Source: Ferruginibacter albus (GTDB lineage: Bacteria > Bacteroidota > Bacteroidia > Chitinophagales > Chitinophagaceae). Taken from it: a DNA stretch of 64,000 nt. Location: the NCBI RefSeq assembly GCF_020042285.1, contig NZ_CP083388.1:434001-498000 (forward strand). The letters run 5' to 3'. Under the pieces are notes generated by a model. It searched no databases, had not been told where the DNA came from, and was given only the letters and a program-made list of their open reading frames with translations. The translations under genes and the position numbers were made by a program. Position 1 is the stretch's first letter; every line of letters begins with the position of its first letter. Shown here one piece after another: positions 24,696 through 33,443 of the stretch.

Positions 24696-25061
24696 ATGGA
24701 AAAAAAGAAAACATTGGTAATTGGAGCGTCTGAAAATCCTGCACGTTATAGTTTTTTGGCTGTAAATAAGCTGGCAGTCAATCAGCACCCGGTAGTTGCC
24801 ATTGGCAAAAAGAAGGGCAGAATAGGAAGTGTTGAAATTGAAACGGAAAAGCAACCTTTTGATAATATAGATACGGTTACATTATACCTGAACCCCGATC
24901 ATCAAAAACAATATTACGATTATATCTTATCGCTTCATCCCAAACGGATCATTTTTAATCCCGGAGCAGAAAACATTGAATTATATGAACTTGCGCAAAA
25001 AAATAATATACAGCCGCAGGAGGCGTGTACGCTTGTTTTGTTAAGTACAGGTCAATATTAG
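24696..25061 (+). CDS. CoA-binding (Rossmann) protein, YccU-like
   Basis: A 121-residue protein. The start is taken at 24696 (MEKKKTLVIGASENPARYS), 2 bp after the DCC gene; an upstream in-frame start at 24651 would overlap it and adds residues foreign to the family. The N-terminal VIGASENPARYS is the CoA/nucleotide-binding loop of the YccU group. The sequence PKRIIFNPGAENIELYELAQKNNI is the equivalent of the conserved NPG motif. Function is unknown in most bacteria. It is half the length of succinyl-CoA synthetase subunits and holds only the binding domain. Confidence 0.85.
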   Translation: MEKKKTLVIGASENPARYSFLAVNKLAVNQHPVVAIGKKKGRIGSVEIETEKQPFDNIDTVTLYLNPDHQKQYYDYILSLHPKRIIFNPGAENIELYELAQKNNIQPQEACTLVLLSTGQY

Positions 25062-25170
25062 ACTTTTAATCCCCCTCTTATACAATATTTCCCTAAAAGC
25101 CCCGTTATATTATAGTTTCGGATGCTTCGGCATCAAATCCAAATATCTGTAAAACAAAAAACAAATCTGT

Positions 25171-25629
25171 ATGAAACACCTTGCCAATTCTACATTGGTA
25201 GTGATACTGTCCCTTTTCACAGTTGTCACGTTTGCTCAGCAAAAGTTGAGCGCCAAGCCAGCACTTTTTAAAAGTTTCCCGAACACCATTTTATGTAAAG
25301 AAGCCGAATTAAATGAGCCATTTACCGCCGTTAAAGGAAAAAATGTAACGCTCAAATTTTCAGGCACTTCTTATTTTTCGGGAGAAGTGATCAATAACGT
25401 AACTAAAAGCAAATCACTGCAATATTTATCAGTTCGTTTAGCCAACCTGGATAATGCTGTATTAGCATTAACCAAAAGGGTAGATGAAAAGAATAATGTT
25501 TTTTATGTTGGTCATATCATCAATCCAAAAAATTCAGATGCATTTGAATTAAGAAAAATGAAAGATGGTTCCTACCAATTTGTAAAAATTGATTTAGACA
25601 AATTATTGCCGGCGTGTTCACCGGAATAA
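25171..25629 (+). CDS. Small secreted protein of unknown function
   Basis: A 152-residue protein with a signal peptide (MKHLANSTLVVILSLFTVVTFAQ). The mature region is mainly beta-strand in character (KNVTLKFSGTSYFSGEVINNV, LQYLSVRLANLDNAVLALTK) and has two cysteines (TILCKEAE, LLPACSPE). I do not recognise a family. It precedes the T9SS metalloprotease gene by about 90 bp on the same strand, so the two may share a transcript; a role as partner or inhibitor of the protease is only a guess from position. Confidence 0.65.
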   Translation: MKHLANSTLVVILSLFTVVTFAQQKLSAKPALFKSFPNTILCKEAELNEPFTAVKGKNVTLKFSGTSYFSGEVINNVTKSKSLQYLSVRLANLDNAVLALTKRVDEKNNVFYVGHIINPKNSDAFELRKMKDGSYQFVKIDLDKLLPACSPE

Positions 25630-25720
25630 CACAAAAGATATTTACGACCCGTACCCATGAAAACTGAAAATCCAAACACAACATTCCATGTAAAAAGTGG
25701 AACATCCAAAATCCAGACAA

Positions 25721-27307
25721 ATGAAAAATCTTTTAAATCACGTATCGCTGTTGCTTTTGACAGCTTTATTAATGTCGTTCAGCGGCTTTTGCACCCCTAA
25801 GCTAAATAGCTATCCGGCTGCTCAACCTACTATCTATCTTGATTTTGATGGATATTATGTAAACAGTCCTGTATGGAACGGTGGCGTTCCGTTTCAGGCC
25901 GATGCAGCAGGAATGACAGACGCACAGATTACCGAAGTATTTAATCGTGTTGCTGAAGATTATCGTCCTTTCAATATTAATATAACTACAGATGAAGCTG
26001 TATTTAATGCAGCGCCGGCTACTCAAAAAATAAGAGTAGTGGTTACTCCTACCAGCGCATGGTATCCCGGTGTAGGTGGTGTTACTTATGTAGGTTCATT
26101 TACATGGGGTGATGAAACACCTTCTTTTGTATTTTGTAATCTTTTAGGACCCAATAACCCTAAAATGGTGGCAGAGTGTTGCTCACATGAAAGCGGGCAC
26201 AGTCTTGGTTTATACCATCAATCAAAATGGGATGACAACTGTAATTTAGAAGCAGTATATAATGAAGGTGATGGTGCAGGTGTAGAATCCTGGGCACCTA
26301 TTATGGGTAACAGTTACTACCGTAATATGACAGGCTGGTACAATGGTTTAACACCGTACGCCTGTTATCTTTCACAGGATAACCTTTCTGTTATCACTTC
26401 ACAGAATGGCTTTACTTATCGCAATGATGATTATACAGACGATATCAATGCTACCCCAACTACTATAAATATGGCCGGCGATAATATCAATGGGGTCATC
26501 ACTACACCAACAGATAAAGATGTTTTTAAATTTACAATGACAAAAACATCGAGTGTTCACTTAAGCATTAGTCCGTACAGTGTTGGCGCTAACGCTGATG
26601 GTGCGGATCTAAACGTGAAAGCAGATCTATATGATGGGTCTAAAAATTTGATCGCATCTTATAATCCTTCTGCTAAAATGGAAGTAACCATTGATACTTC
26701 ATTACAGGCTGGTCCTTATTATATAGCTGTGTCAGGTTCGGGTAATGATAATACTACTAATTATGGAAGCTTAGGTTCATACACCTTGTCCAGCATGTCG
26801 ACAGTATTACCTATCCAGGGAATAACATTAAAAGGAGATATCCAAAACAATCAACACGATCTGCAATGGAACATCATCACAACATCAGCTATTAAATCAG
26901 TAGCCGTAGAATATTCTACAGATGGAAAAAGCTTTAGTGGCTTAAGTGTTATTGCGCCATCTGACAATGCATATTCATATGCTCCTTTTCAAAAGCAGGA
27001 TCTGTATTATAGGGTAAAAGCTGTTTCTGTTGAAGGACAGGTTATGTACTCTAATATCATCTCGTTAAAACAAGCAGGAGGCAGTAGTTTATTTACTGTT
27101 TCAACACTGGTTCGCAACAGTGTTTTGGTAAACGCATCCGAAAATTTTGTTTACGAATTGCATAATATTAATGGCACTTTGATCGTTAAAGGAAGTGGAA
27201 TTCAGGGTTCAAATAAATTGAACATTGAAAATCAGCCAAGCGGCGTGTATGTGTTACAGTTGGTTGGCAGCAAAACAAAACAAATAGAACGCATTATAAA
27301 ACAGTAA
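25721..27307 (+). CDS. Secreted zinc metalloprotease with T9SS C-terminal domain
   Basis: A 528-residue exported protease. The start at 25721 gives a good signal peptide; a GTG at 25697 is less likely. The catalytic motif HESGHSLGLYH begins at residue 156 and matches the metzincin pattern HExxHxxGxxH; a downstream IMGNSYY may be the Met-turn. Before it, TIYLDFDGYYV opens the domain. After it come a pre-peptidase-like beta domain (about 255-360, KDVFKFTM ... GPYYIAVSGSG) and a fibronectin-like domain (VAVEYSTDGKSF ... LYYRVKAV). The last ~75 residues are a T9SS sorting tail (GVYVLQLVGSK). It should be exported through the type IX system, whose PorT is encoded about 2 kb downstream. Confidence 0.87.
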   Translation: MKNLLNHVSLLLLTALLMSFSGFCTPKLNSYPAAQPTIYLDFDGYYVNSPVWNGGVPFQADAAGMTDAQITEVFNRVAEDYRPFNINITTDEAVFNAAPATQKIRVVVTPTSAWYPGVGGVTYVGSFTWGDETPSFVFCNLLGPNNPKMVAECCSHESGHSLGLYHQSKWDDNCNLEAVYNEGDGAGVESWAPIMGNSYYRNMTGWYNGLTPYACYLSQDNLSVITSQNGFTYRNDDYTDDINATPTTINMAGDNINGVITTPTDKDVFKFTMTKTSSVHLSISPYSVGANADGADLNVKADLYDGSKNLIASYNPSAKMEVTIDTSLQAGPYYIAVSGSGNDNTTNYGSLGSYTLSSMSTVLPIQGITLKGDIQNNQHDLQWNIITTSAIKSVAVEYSTDGKSFSGLSVIAPSDNAYSYAPFQKQDLYYRVKAVSVEGQVMYSNIISLKQAGGSSLFTVSTLVRNSVLVNASENFVYELHNINGTLIVKGSGIQGSNKLNIENQPSGVYVLQLVGSKTKQIERIIKQ

Positions 27308-27328
27308 GGTAGATTCATGTGTAAGTTT

Positions 27329-27360
27329 AAGGGTCAGCGTAAGGGGCTGGCCCTTTTTTA
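27329..27360 (+). terminator. Terminator after the metalloprotease gene
   Basis: Arms AAGGGTCAGC and GCTGGCCCTT (one G-U), then a long T-run. Confidence 0.85.
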
Positions 27361-27509
27361 TTTTATCGCACATAACGAAGTAATTCCCACGATCTAATGT
27401 CTTAGCGCTTTTCCTACTCTTTGACTCTGGCGTGAAAAAATTGTTACGCATACACGAAAAATGTTGCAACATTCAATTTTTCCGTAACTTTAGAAAACCC
27501 CTCTTTAAT

Positions 27510-27983
27510 ATGTTATGGAGAAAATTTAATGGAGACCCCATCCAACTTCCCATAAAAGAAGCCGTTGAACAGGCTATCAAAAGGGAAACAGCAGCAGGAA
27601 ATCATTTAAAAGTTTGTATCGGCACCGACAGCCAGGTAAAAGGTAAAGAAACCGAATTTGCTACGGTGATCGTTTTTTTACGTGAAGGACATGGAGGTTT
27701 CATGTTCATTCACAACGAAAAAACATTACACAAGTACAGCATTAAGGAACGTATGTTGGTAGAGGTCGCAAAAAGCATTGAAATTGCGTATGAACTTTGT
27801 AATCTTTTTACGGATTACAATGTTGATATGGAAGTACATGCCGACATCAACACCAACCCAAGCTTTAAGAGCAATGAAGCATTGCGTGAAGCGATGGGTT
27901 ACATTCTCGGTATGGGCTTTGCCTTCAAAGCCAAGCCTGAAGCCTTTGCCAGCAGCAGTTGTGCTAACAAAGTGGTGAACTGA
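27510..27983 (+). CDS. YkuK-like RNase H-fold protein (DUF458)
   Basis: A 157-residue protein. The ATG at 27510 (MLWRKFNGDPI) fits the family; the longer start at 27432 adds residues that look non-coding. It matches DUF458/YkuK: VCIGTDSQVKGKETEFATVIV carries the first acidic residue of an RNase H-like site, EVHADINTN the next, and KPEAFASSSCANKV the conserved end. The actual reaction is not known. Just upstream, CCGTAACTTTAG resembles a degenerate -7 box. It is followed by the convergent engB gene 70 bp away. Confidence 0.85.
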   Translation: MLWRKFNGDPIQLPIKEAVEQAIKRETAAGNHLKVCIGTDSQVKGKETEFATVIVFLREGHGGFMFIHNEKTLHKYSIKERMLVEVAKSIEIAYELCNLFTDYNVDMEVHADINTNPSFKSNEALREAMGYILGMGFAFKAKPEAFASSSCANKVVN

Positions 27984-28053
27984 TCTCCTTCTCTTATTTA
28001 ACTGTAAAGTCTGTATAAACATACCGATAGTAGAATTGTCTCCTCTTTATTTA

Positions 28054-28650
28054 TTACTCTTGGGTATTCTTTTCTTCGATCAAATTAAGAATATGATCTC
28101 TTCCCATTTTTTTTGCAGCGCTGGTAACAAAGTGTTGCGGTAAGAATTGCCATGTTTTTTTAAGCGTTTCTAAAAACGTCTTTACATTTTTTGCTACTAT
28201 GGCTTGTGTTTCTTTGTCAGCTTTGGTAAATACCAATGCAAATGGCACCTGCCATTTATCTAATTGATTGATAAATTCGATGTCTATTTTTTGAGGAGAA
28301 TGCCTGGCATCGATCAATACAAAAACCAATACTAAATTTTCACGCTTGCGTAAATAATTTTCGATCATCTGCTCCCATCTTCTGCGGCTGCGTTGGCTTA
28401 CTTTGGCAAAACCATATCCCGGCAGATCAACCAAAAACCATTCATTGTTTACAATAAAATGATTGATCATTTGTGTTTTGCCCGGTGCAGAAGAGGTTTT
28501 AGCCAACTTTTCATTATTGCACAACATATTTATCAGCGACGATTTGCCAACATTACTTCTGCCGATAAATGCATATTCGGGTTTATCGGGTTTGGGGCAA
28601 TCTTTTACATCAGGACTACTAATAAGATATTTAGCTGATTTAATAACCAT
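28054..28650 (-). CDS. engB: Ribosome-biogenesis GTPase EngB (YsxC/YihA)
   Basis: A 198-residue TRAFAC GTPase needed for large-subunit ribosome assembly. The start MVIKSAKYLIS at 28650 is preferred to one 33 bp further out. The G motifs are complete: G1 GRSNVGKSS, G2 Thr in APGKTQMIN, G3 DLPGYG, G4 FTKADK and G5 TSAAKK. Length is normal for the family. It is transcribed divergently from ubiE; the 152 bp between them hold a long inverted repeat (28665-28684 and 28755-28774). Note that the neighbourhood engB / ubiE / porT gathers housekeeping genes. Confidence 0.95.
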   Translation of the reverse strand: MVIKSAKYLISSPDVKDCPKPDKPEYAFIGRSNVGKSSLINMLCNNEKLAKTSSAPGKTQMINHFIVNNEWFLVDLPGYGFAKVSQRSRRRWEQMIENYLRKRENLVLVFVLIDARHSPQKIDIEFINQLDKWQVPFALVFTKADKETQAIVAKNVKTFLETLKKTWQFLPQHFVTSAAKKMGRDHILNLIEEKNTQE

Positions 28651-28664
28651 GAACAAATATAGTT

Positions 28665-28774
28665 GTGAATAGTGAATGGTCAATGATGAAAATAGGTTGT
28701 TTGTTTTCTCAAATTGCTATATCCGCAGCAAATTATTGTAACAAAGATTTCACTATTGACCATTCACCATTCAC
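28665..28774. repeat. Inverted repeat between engB and ubiE
   Basis: GTGAATAGTGAATGGTCAAT (28665-28684) and ATTGACCATTCACCATTCAC (28755-28774) pair at 19 of 20 positions across a 70-bp spacer. Each arm is itself built from GTGAATRGT-type units. It occupies the shared promoter region of two divergent genes. Confidence 0.75.
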
Positions 28775-28788
28775 TTGATTACATCCCG

Positions 28789-28796
28789 TATCTTTG
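28789..28796 (+). promoter_or_regulatory. Putative ubiE -7 box (TATCTTTG)
   Basis: Perfect TAnnTTTG, 6 bp before the ATG, so any transcript would have a very short leader. The right arm of the inverted repeat ends 14 bp upstream. Confidence 0.55.
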
Positions 28797-28802
28797 CCCC
28801 GC

Positions 28803-29546
28803 ATGACAGAGTTTGCTCACGATACAGTAGTTCCTTATAAAGAATCAGAGCTCAGCAAAAAGCAACAGGTGGCCAATATGTTCGATGATATTGCGTTCCG
28901 GTATGATTTTTTAAACCGCTTCTTAAGTGCAGGTATTGATGTGCGTTGGCGCAAAAAAGCATTAAAGCAATTGATAGCTGCAAAGCCTAAATTATTGTTA
29001 GATGTTGCCACCGGTACAGCAGATATGGCGATCATGGCATCCAATATGCTTGATCCTGAAAAGATCACCGGGATCGATATAAGCGAAGGGATGCTGGAAA
29101 TTGGCCGACAGAAGATCGCAAAGCTTAACCTGCAAAACGCTATAGAGCTGTTAAAGGGAGATAGTGAAACAATAAGCTTTCCTGATAATACGTTTGATGC
29201 TGTAACTGTGGCATTTGGTGTTCGTAATTTCGAGAACCTGGAAAAAGGGTTATCGGAGATCAAACGGGTGTTAAAACCTACCGGTAAACTAATAGTATTA
29301 GAGTTTAGTAAGCCAACCACGCCTGTTATAAGCCAGTTATACAATGTGTACATGGAATGGATGGCGCCTTATATCTGCAAGCTTTTTTCGAGTAATCGTA
29401 AAGCCTACAGTTATCTGAATAAATCGATCCAAAAATTTCCCGAAGGGAAAAACTTTATAACCATTTTAAACAACCTGGGTTACATTAACACAAAATGTAA
29501 ACCCCTGAGCTTAGGAATATGCAGCATCTATTGCGCAGAAAAATAA
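28803..29546 (+). CDS. ubiE: Demethylmenaquinone/2-polyprenyl-benzoquinol C-methyltransferase
   Basis: A 247-residue SAM-dependent methyltransferase of the UbiE/MenG family. Because this group makes menaquinone, the likely job is the last methylation of menaquinone synthesis. The ATG at 28803 is used; a TTG at 28794 overlaps the -7 box. SAM motif I appears as LLLDVATGTADMAIMA and the family signatures as FDDIAFRYDFLNRFLS and VTVAFGVRNFENLEKGL. The C-terminal KPLSLGICSIYCAEK is the usual end. The last 28 bp overlap the porT start, so the two genes are translationally coupled or at least co-transcribed. Confidence 0.95.
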   Translation: MTEFAHDTVVPYKESELSKKQQVANMFDDIAFRYDFLNRFLSAGIDVRWRKKALKQLIAAKPKLLLDVATGTADMAIMASNMLDPEKITGIDISEGMLEIGRQKIAKLNLQNAIELLKGDSETISFPDNTFDAVTVAFGVRNFENLEKGLSEIKRVLKPTGKLIVLEFSKPTTPVISQLYNVYMEWMAPYICKLFSSNRKAYSYLNKSIQKFPEGKNFITILNNLGYINTKCKPLSLGICSIYCAEK

Positions 29547-30250
29547 TTTATATCGCTTTATTATTGGCATGTCCTGTAATGGGGTTCTCTCAATTGTTTC
29601 AAGAATTGAACCAGCAGGAGTTTGACCAAAAGATACTGCATTTCGGTATCAATGTCGGCTTTAATCAATCACATTTCAATTTTACACACCACGATCAGTT
29701 TTTGACACAGGATAGTGTAATGGACATTGAAAGCATCAACAGCACCGGTATTAACCTGGCCTGGTTGGTAAATTATAAAATAAGCGACCATTTTGATTTT
29801 CGCACGTATCCATTGGACCTTACTTTTTCTGAAAGAGCTTTTCAATATGCATTAAAATACCCGGATGCTATTAATGATGAAACTCCCATTACCACCAAAA
29901 AAGTACAATCTATTGCACTAAGCTTGCCGGTTACCATTAAATTCACCAGTGATAGAATTGGTAATTTAAAGGTATACACTATTGCCGGAGCTCGGTTGGA
30001 TTATGATCTTGCAGCAAGCGCTTCCAGCGACAGAAATGTAGATGCCATCATCAAACTCAATAAGTTCGGTTATGGGTTGGAAGGTGGTATCGGCTTCCAT
30101 TTATACTTCCCTTATTTTGTACTATCACCGGAATTGAAATTTGATTGGGGGCTTGCTAATCTACATAATCGTAATGCCAATAATAAGTACTCCAACAATA
30201 TCGATAAGATATATGCCCGAATGGTTTCTTTCTCTTTAACGATCGAGTAA
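29519..30250 (+). CDS. porT: PorT-family outer-membrane protein of the type IX secretion/gliding system
   Basis: A 243-residue protein with a signal peptide (MQHLLRRKIIYIALLLACPVMGFSQ) and an eight-strand beta-barrel look (alternating aromatic and polar residues, e.g. YKISDHFDFRTYPLDLTFSE and YFVLSPELKFDWGLANLH). The sequence and its place right after ubiE match PorT of Bacteroidota, an inner-face barrel required for T9SS assembly. The start overlaps ubiE by 28 bp. The window also encodes T9SS cargo (1-1902, 25721-27307), but the other known Por/Gld genes are outside. Convergent with the RemB-like gene, with a terminator between. Confidence 0.86.
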   Translation: MQHLLRRKIIYIALLLACPVMGFSQLFQELNQQEFDQKILHFGINVGFNQSHFNFTHHDQFLTQDSVMDIESINSTGINLAWLVNYKISDHFDFRTYPLDLTFSERAFQYALKYPDAINDETPITTKKVQSIALSLPVTIKFTSDRIGNLKVYTIAGARLDYDLAASASSDRNVDAIIKLNKFGYGLEGGIGFHLYFPYFVLSPELKFDWGLANLHNRNANNKYSNNIDKIYARMVSFSLTIE

Positions 30251-30283
30251 AAGTTAGTTCAATAAATAAGGATTCTATCTCAT

Positions 30284-30309
30284 AAAAAAAGCGAAGCTTT
30301 CACTTCGCT
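30284..30309 (-). terminator. Terminator for the RemB-like gene
   Basis: On the minus strand, arms AGCGAAG and CTTCGCT around TGAAAG are followed by a run of seven T. Confidence 0.75.
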
Positions 30310-30336
30310 AATTATCAATTCTAAAAATACTTATAA

Positions 30337-32058
30337 TTAATAGTCATACATCCGCTGTGTTGCATTCCAGCGAATACCTAAAGAAAACAGAGTGGAGTTA
30401 TTATTCAAAACCGGTTCTGCATCTACCTTATAAGTTCTTGTTTGAAATACAGCATCAATAAAAAGGTTCTCTTTTATTTCATACGATGCAGATAAATTCA
30501 AGTTCACACATTTAGCCAACACACCTGAACCTACACTAAAACCATAATCTCTTGGGCGTGTGGTGTAATCTAAGAATATATTGCTTCCAAAATTTTCTCC
30601 TGCAGAATCCAATCCCTGGCGGTACGCAATCACCTTAGCTTCTAAGTATAATTTATTAAGCGGACGATAACGGGCAATTCCAATTACTTCATCAAAATTA
30701 GCACCCAGCGGGTGTGCCATAGGTTGATTATAATTAGAATAGTTAGAAACAGAATCATTGTGTGTGTAAGTGAATGGACGAACAATGTTTCCTTCTAATT
30801 GCAGATCGAGATTTTTAATTTTAAATGCATCAATATATTTCACGCCTAATTGCACGCCTTGTTTGTTAGCCCACCAGCCTCTTGAATAATGCGTTATCTC
30901 ATTTAATACAAATTCATTGAAAAGCAATTGTCCGTATACCTGCGCCTTATGCGCAACATTGGCTTTAAAATCCAATCCCACTGTAGTTTTATCGGGGCTT
31001 CCGTTCTGCTGTTGTGCAGCGATCAGGAAAATAACCGGGTTCAAATAAGAAAAATCATAATGGTCTGCACGGCTGAACATAACATTCTCAAATAAGCCCA
31101 CATTTAACCACGGCGTAGCATTTAAGCTTAAATGATGCACCACGCCATATTTTTTGGGAAATTGATAATCGCCGCTGATATCAAGATTAGATCGTTGATT
31201 GATCAATTCCATGTAAATGGTTTGATAATTTAATTTCCAGATGCGCATGTTGAATTTTAAAAACAGGTAAGGAGCCGAATTGGTGCTCAGGAATAAACTA
31301 CGATAGCCGTCTCCAATAAAATTCTTATCATATCCAAATTGAAAATCGAAATACTTGGCAACATTAAAATAGAAGGACCCCCTGTTTTCAAAATAATCAT
31401 AGGCGGTAATATCGTTCTTAAAGTTTTTAAAATAACCTACTCCCGGTACATAAGGATATCCATTATTAGTATTTCGTTGTAGCGCATAAGAAGGCATTCT
31501 TTCCTGGTTGTCGGTTAAATAAAAAGAGAAGCCTACTTTTTTCGCTATCAATCCTCTTAATGTCAATCCTTTTGAATTTAAATATACCCGCTTGTCGTTA
31601 CCACTTTCTTTTGCCTGTATTTGCTGAATTACAGGGTTAACTGCCAAATAAAAATCCTTGGTATCTACTTCATAAAAATTGGCTTTGGTTTTATAAAAAG
31701 TATTCAGGAAAGGCTTTTTGCTTAATGCAAAGTCTTTATTACTATCTATCCATTCCAGGTTATTGATCAATACTTCGTTGAGGTCATATTTATCGATCGC
31801 AGAAAGCGCATATTCCTTGCTGTTAGGATTCAACTTATTTAACGAATCTGCATTTTGTGCCTGTTGTGTAATTAATTTCCTGGTTAACGGACGGCTATTA
31901 TAAAGTATCAAAGAAGGGTTGCGTTGTTGTTTGATGTCCAGTCGTTCAAAGAAATGTTCGCTTTTATCACCCTCCATCAGTGTAGTGGATTGGGCAAAAG
32001 AAAAAATCGGGCAAACAAAAACAATTAGCAGTTTGAATAAGCTTTTAATAATTTGCAT
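30337..32058 (-). CDS. Wzi-like / RemB-like outer-membrane beta-barrel protein
   Basis: A 573-residue protein with a signal peptide (MQIIKSLFKLLIVFVCPIFSFAQ) followed by ~120 polar residues and a long barrel with many short amphipathic strands (e.g. YFDFQFGYDKNFIGDGYRSLFLS, LYLEAKVIAYRQG, NLFIDAVFQTRTYKVDAEP). The pattern matches the capsule-assembly Wzi family and its Bacteroidota member RemB, a mobile surface adhesin of gliding flavobacteria. A role in capsule attachment or gliding is inferred from family. It lacks a T9SS tail. The 5' end faces pyrC across 36 bp. Confidence 0.75.
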   Translation of the reverse strand: MQIIKSLFKLLIVFVCPIFSFAQSTTLMEGDKSEHFFERLDIKQQRNPSLILYNSRPLTRKLITQQAQNADSLNKLNPNSKEYALSAIDKYDLNEVLINNLEWIDSNKDFALSKKPFLNTFYKTKANFYEVDTKDFYLAVNPVIQQIQAKESGNDKRVYLNSKGLTLRGLIAKKVGFSFYLTDNQERMPSYALQRNTNNGYPYVPGVGYFKNFKNDITAYDYFENRGSFYFNVAKYFDFQFGYDKNFIGDGYRSLFLSTNSAPYLFLKFNMRIWKLNYQTIYMELINQRSNLDISGDYQFPKKYGVVHHLSLNATPWLNVGLFENVMFSRADHYDFSYLNPVIFLIAAQQQNGSPDKTTVGLDFKANVAHKAQVYGQLLFNEFVLNEITHYSRGWWANKQGVQLGVKYIDAFKIKNLDLQLEGNIVRPFTYTHNDSVSNYSNYNQPMAHPLGANFDEVIGIARYRPLNKLYLEAKVIAYRQGLDSAGENFGSNIFLDYTTRPRDYGFSVGSGVLAKCVNLNLSASYEIKENLFIDAVFQTRTYKVDAEPVLNNNSTLFSLGIRWNATQRMYDY

Positions 32059-32094
32059 CGTATTTGGTAATTTAACTTATAAGTTTTTCAAGAT

Positions 32095-33435
32095 ATGCAA
32101 AAATACCTTTTTAAGAATATACAAGTTGTAAATGAAGGAAAAACAACACCGTTAGACGTATTGACAAACGGTGAGCGCATTGAAAAGATAGCACCACAAA
32201 TAAGCAACGCACGCAATGCGGTTGAAATTAATGGAGAAGGAAAATTTTTGCTGCCGGGAGCTATTGACGACCAGGTGCATTTTAGAGAACCCGGCTTAAC
32301 CCACAAGGCAACTATTTATACCGAAAGTAAAGCTGCTGTGGCAGGAGGTGTTACCTCTTTTATGGAAATGCCCAATACAGTACCTAACGCATTGACGATC
32401 GAATTACTGGAAGATAAGTATAAGATCGCTTCTCAAACATCGCTGGCTAATTATTCCTTTTTTATGGGAACAAGCAATAGTAATGCTGATGAAGTGTTGA
32501 AAGTAAATCAATATAAGAACGATATCTGTGGTGTAAAGATCTTTATGGGTTCCAGCACAGGTAATATGTTGGTAGATAATTATCTCACGTTAGATAAAAT
32601 TTTCAGGGAAAGCGAAATGCTTATTGCCACGCATTGCGAAGATGAAAAGATCATTCGACAGAATTATGAAAGAATAAAGGCTGCTAAGGGGAAATTATCT
32701 GCTGCCGATCATCCGCTGATACGCAATGAAGAAGCTTGTTTTGAATCTTCTTTTTCTGCCGTTCAATTGGCAAAAAAACATAACAGTCGCTTGCATATAC
32801 TTCACATCAGCACCCAAAAAGAATTGCAGCTATTTGGCAACCTGCTTCCTTTAAAACAAAAATGGATCACTTCTGAAGTTTGTGTACATCATTTACATTT
32901 TACTGCAGATGATTATGCTCAATTAGGTTACCGGATAAAATGCAATCCTGCTATTAAAGCGGCTAATAATAAGGCCGGTTTGTGGGAAGCCTTGCTGGAT
33001 GACCGTTTGGACGTTATTGCTACCGATCATGCACCACATACATGGGAAGAAAAGCAAGGTGATTACGAGCATGCACATGCAGGATTACCTTTGGTTCAGC
33101 ACTCAGTGTTGCTAATGTTGAATTATTACAAGCAAGGAAAGATCTCTTTGGAAAAGATTGTTCAGAAAATGAGTCATGCAGTAGCCGATTGTTTTCAGAT
33201 AAAAGACAGAGGATATATACGGGAAGGTTATTTTGCAGACCTGGCAGTGGTAGATATGAATAAAGAAACGACAGTTGCCAAAGAAAATATTTTGTATAAA
33301 TGCGGATGGAGCCCCCTGGAAGGTGTACGTTTTCCGGCTGCTGTTACGGATACTTTTGTAAGCGGTGCACATGTTTATGGAAATGGTGTGTTCAATGAAT
33401 CACAGAAAGGGCAACGATTACAGTTTAACAGGTAA
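32095..33435 (+). CDS. pyrC: Dihydroorotase
   Basis: A 446-residue amidohydrolase of the type I dihydroorotase group, which makes dihydroorotate in pyrimidine synthesis. Recognisable motifs are GAIDDQVHFREPGLTHK, the Lys of GVKIFMGSSTGN (a candidate carbamate ligand), THCEDE, LHILHIST and the catalytic ATDHAPH. The usual metal pair HxH near the start reads QVH, so the first His is replaced by Gln; I believe this also occurs in other members from the phylum, but I cannot check. The window also encodes pyrD (53792), the next enzyme. The MutS-like gene starts 8 bp downstream, so the two are probably co-transcribed. Confidence 0.88.
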   Translation: MQKYLFKNIQVVNEGKTTPLDVLTNGERIEKIAPQISNARNAVEINGEGKFLLPGAIDDQVHFREPGLTHKATIYTESKAAVAGGVTSFMEMPNTVPNALTIELLEDKYKIASQTSLANYSFFMGTSNSNADEVLKVNQYKNDICGVKIFMGSSTGNMLVDNYLTLDKIFRESEMLIATHCEDEKIIRQNYERIKAAKGKLSAADHPLIRNEEACFESSFSAVQLAKKHNSRLHILHISTQKELQLFGNLLPLKQKWITSEVCVHHLHFTADDYAQLGYRIKCNPAIKAANNKAGLWEALLDDRLDVIATDHAPHTWEEKQGDYEHAHAGLPLVQHSVLLMLNYYKQGKISLEKIVQKMSHAVADCFQIKDRGYIREGYFADLAVVDMNKETTVAKENILYKCGWSPLEGVRFPAAVTDTFVSGAHVYGNGVFNESQKGQRLQFNR

Positions 33436-33443
33436 CAGATAAT

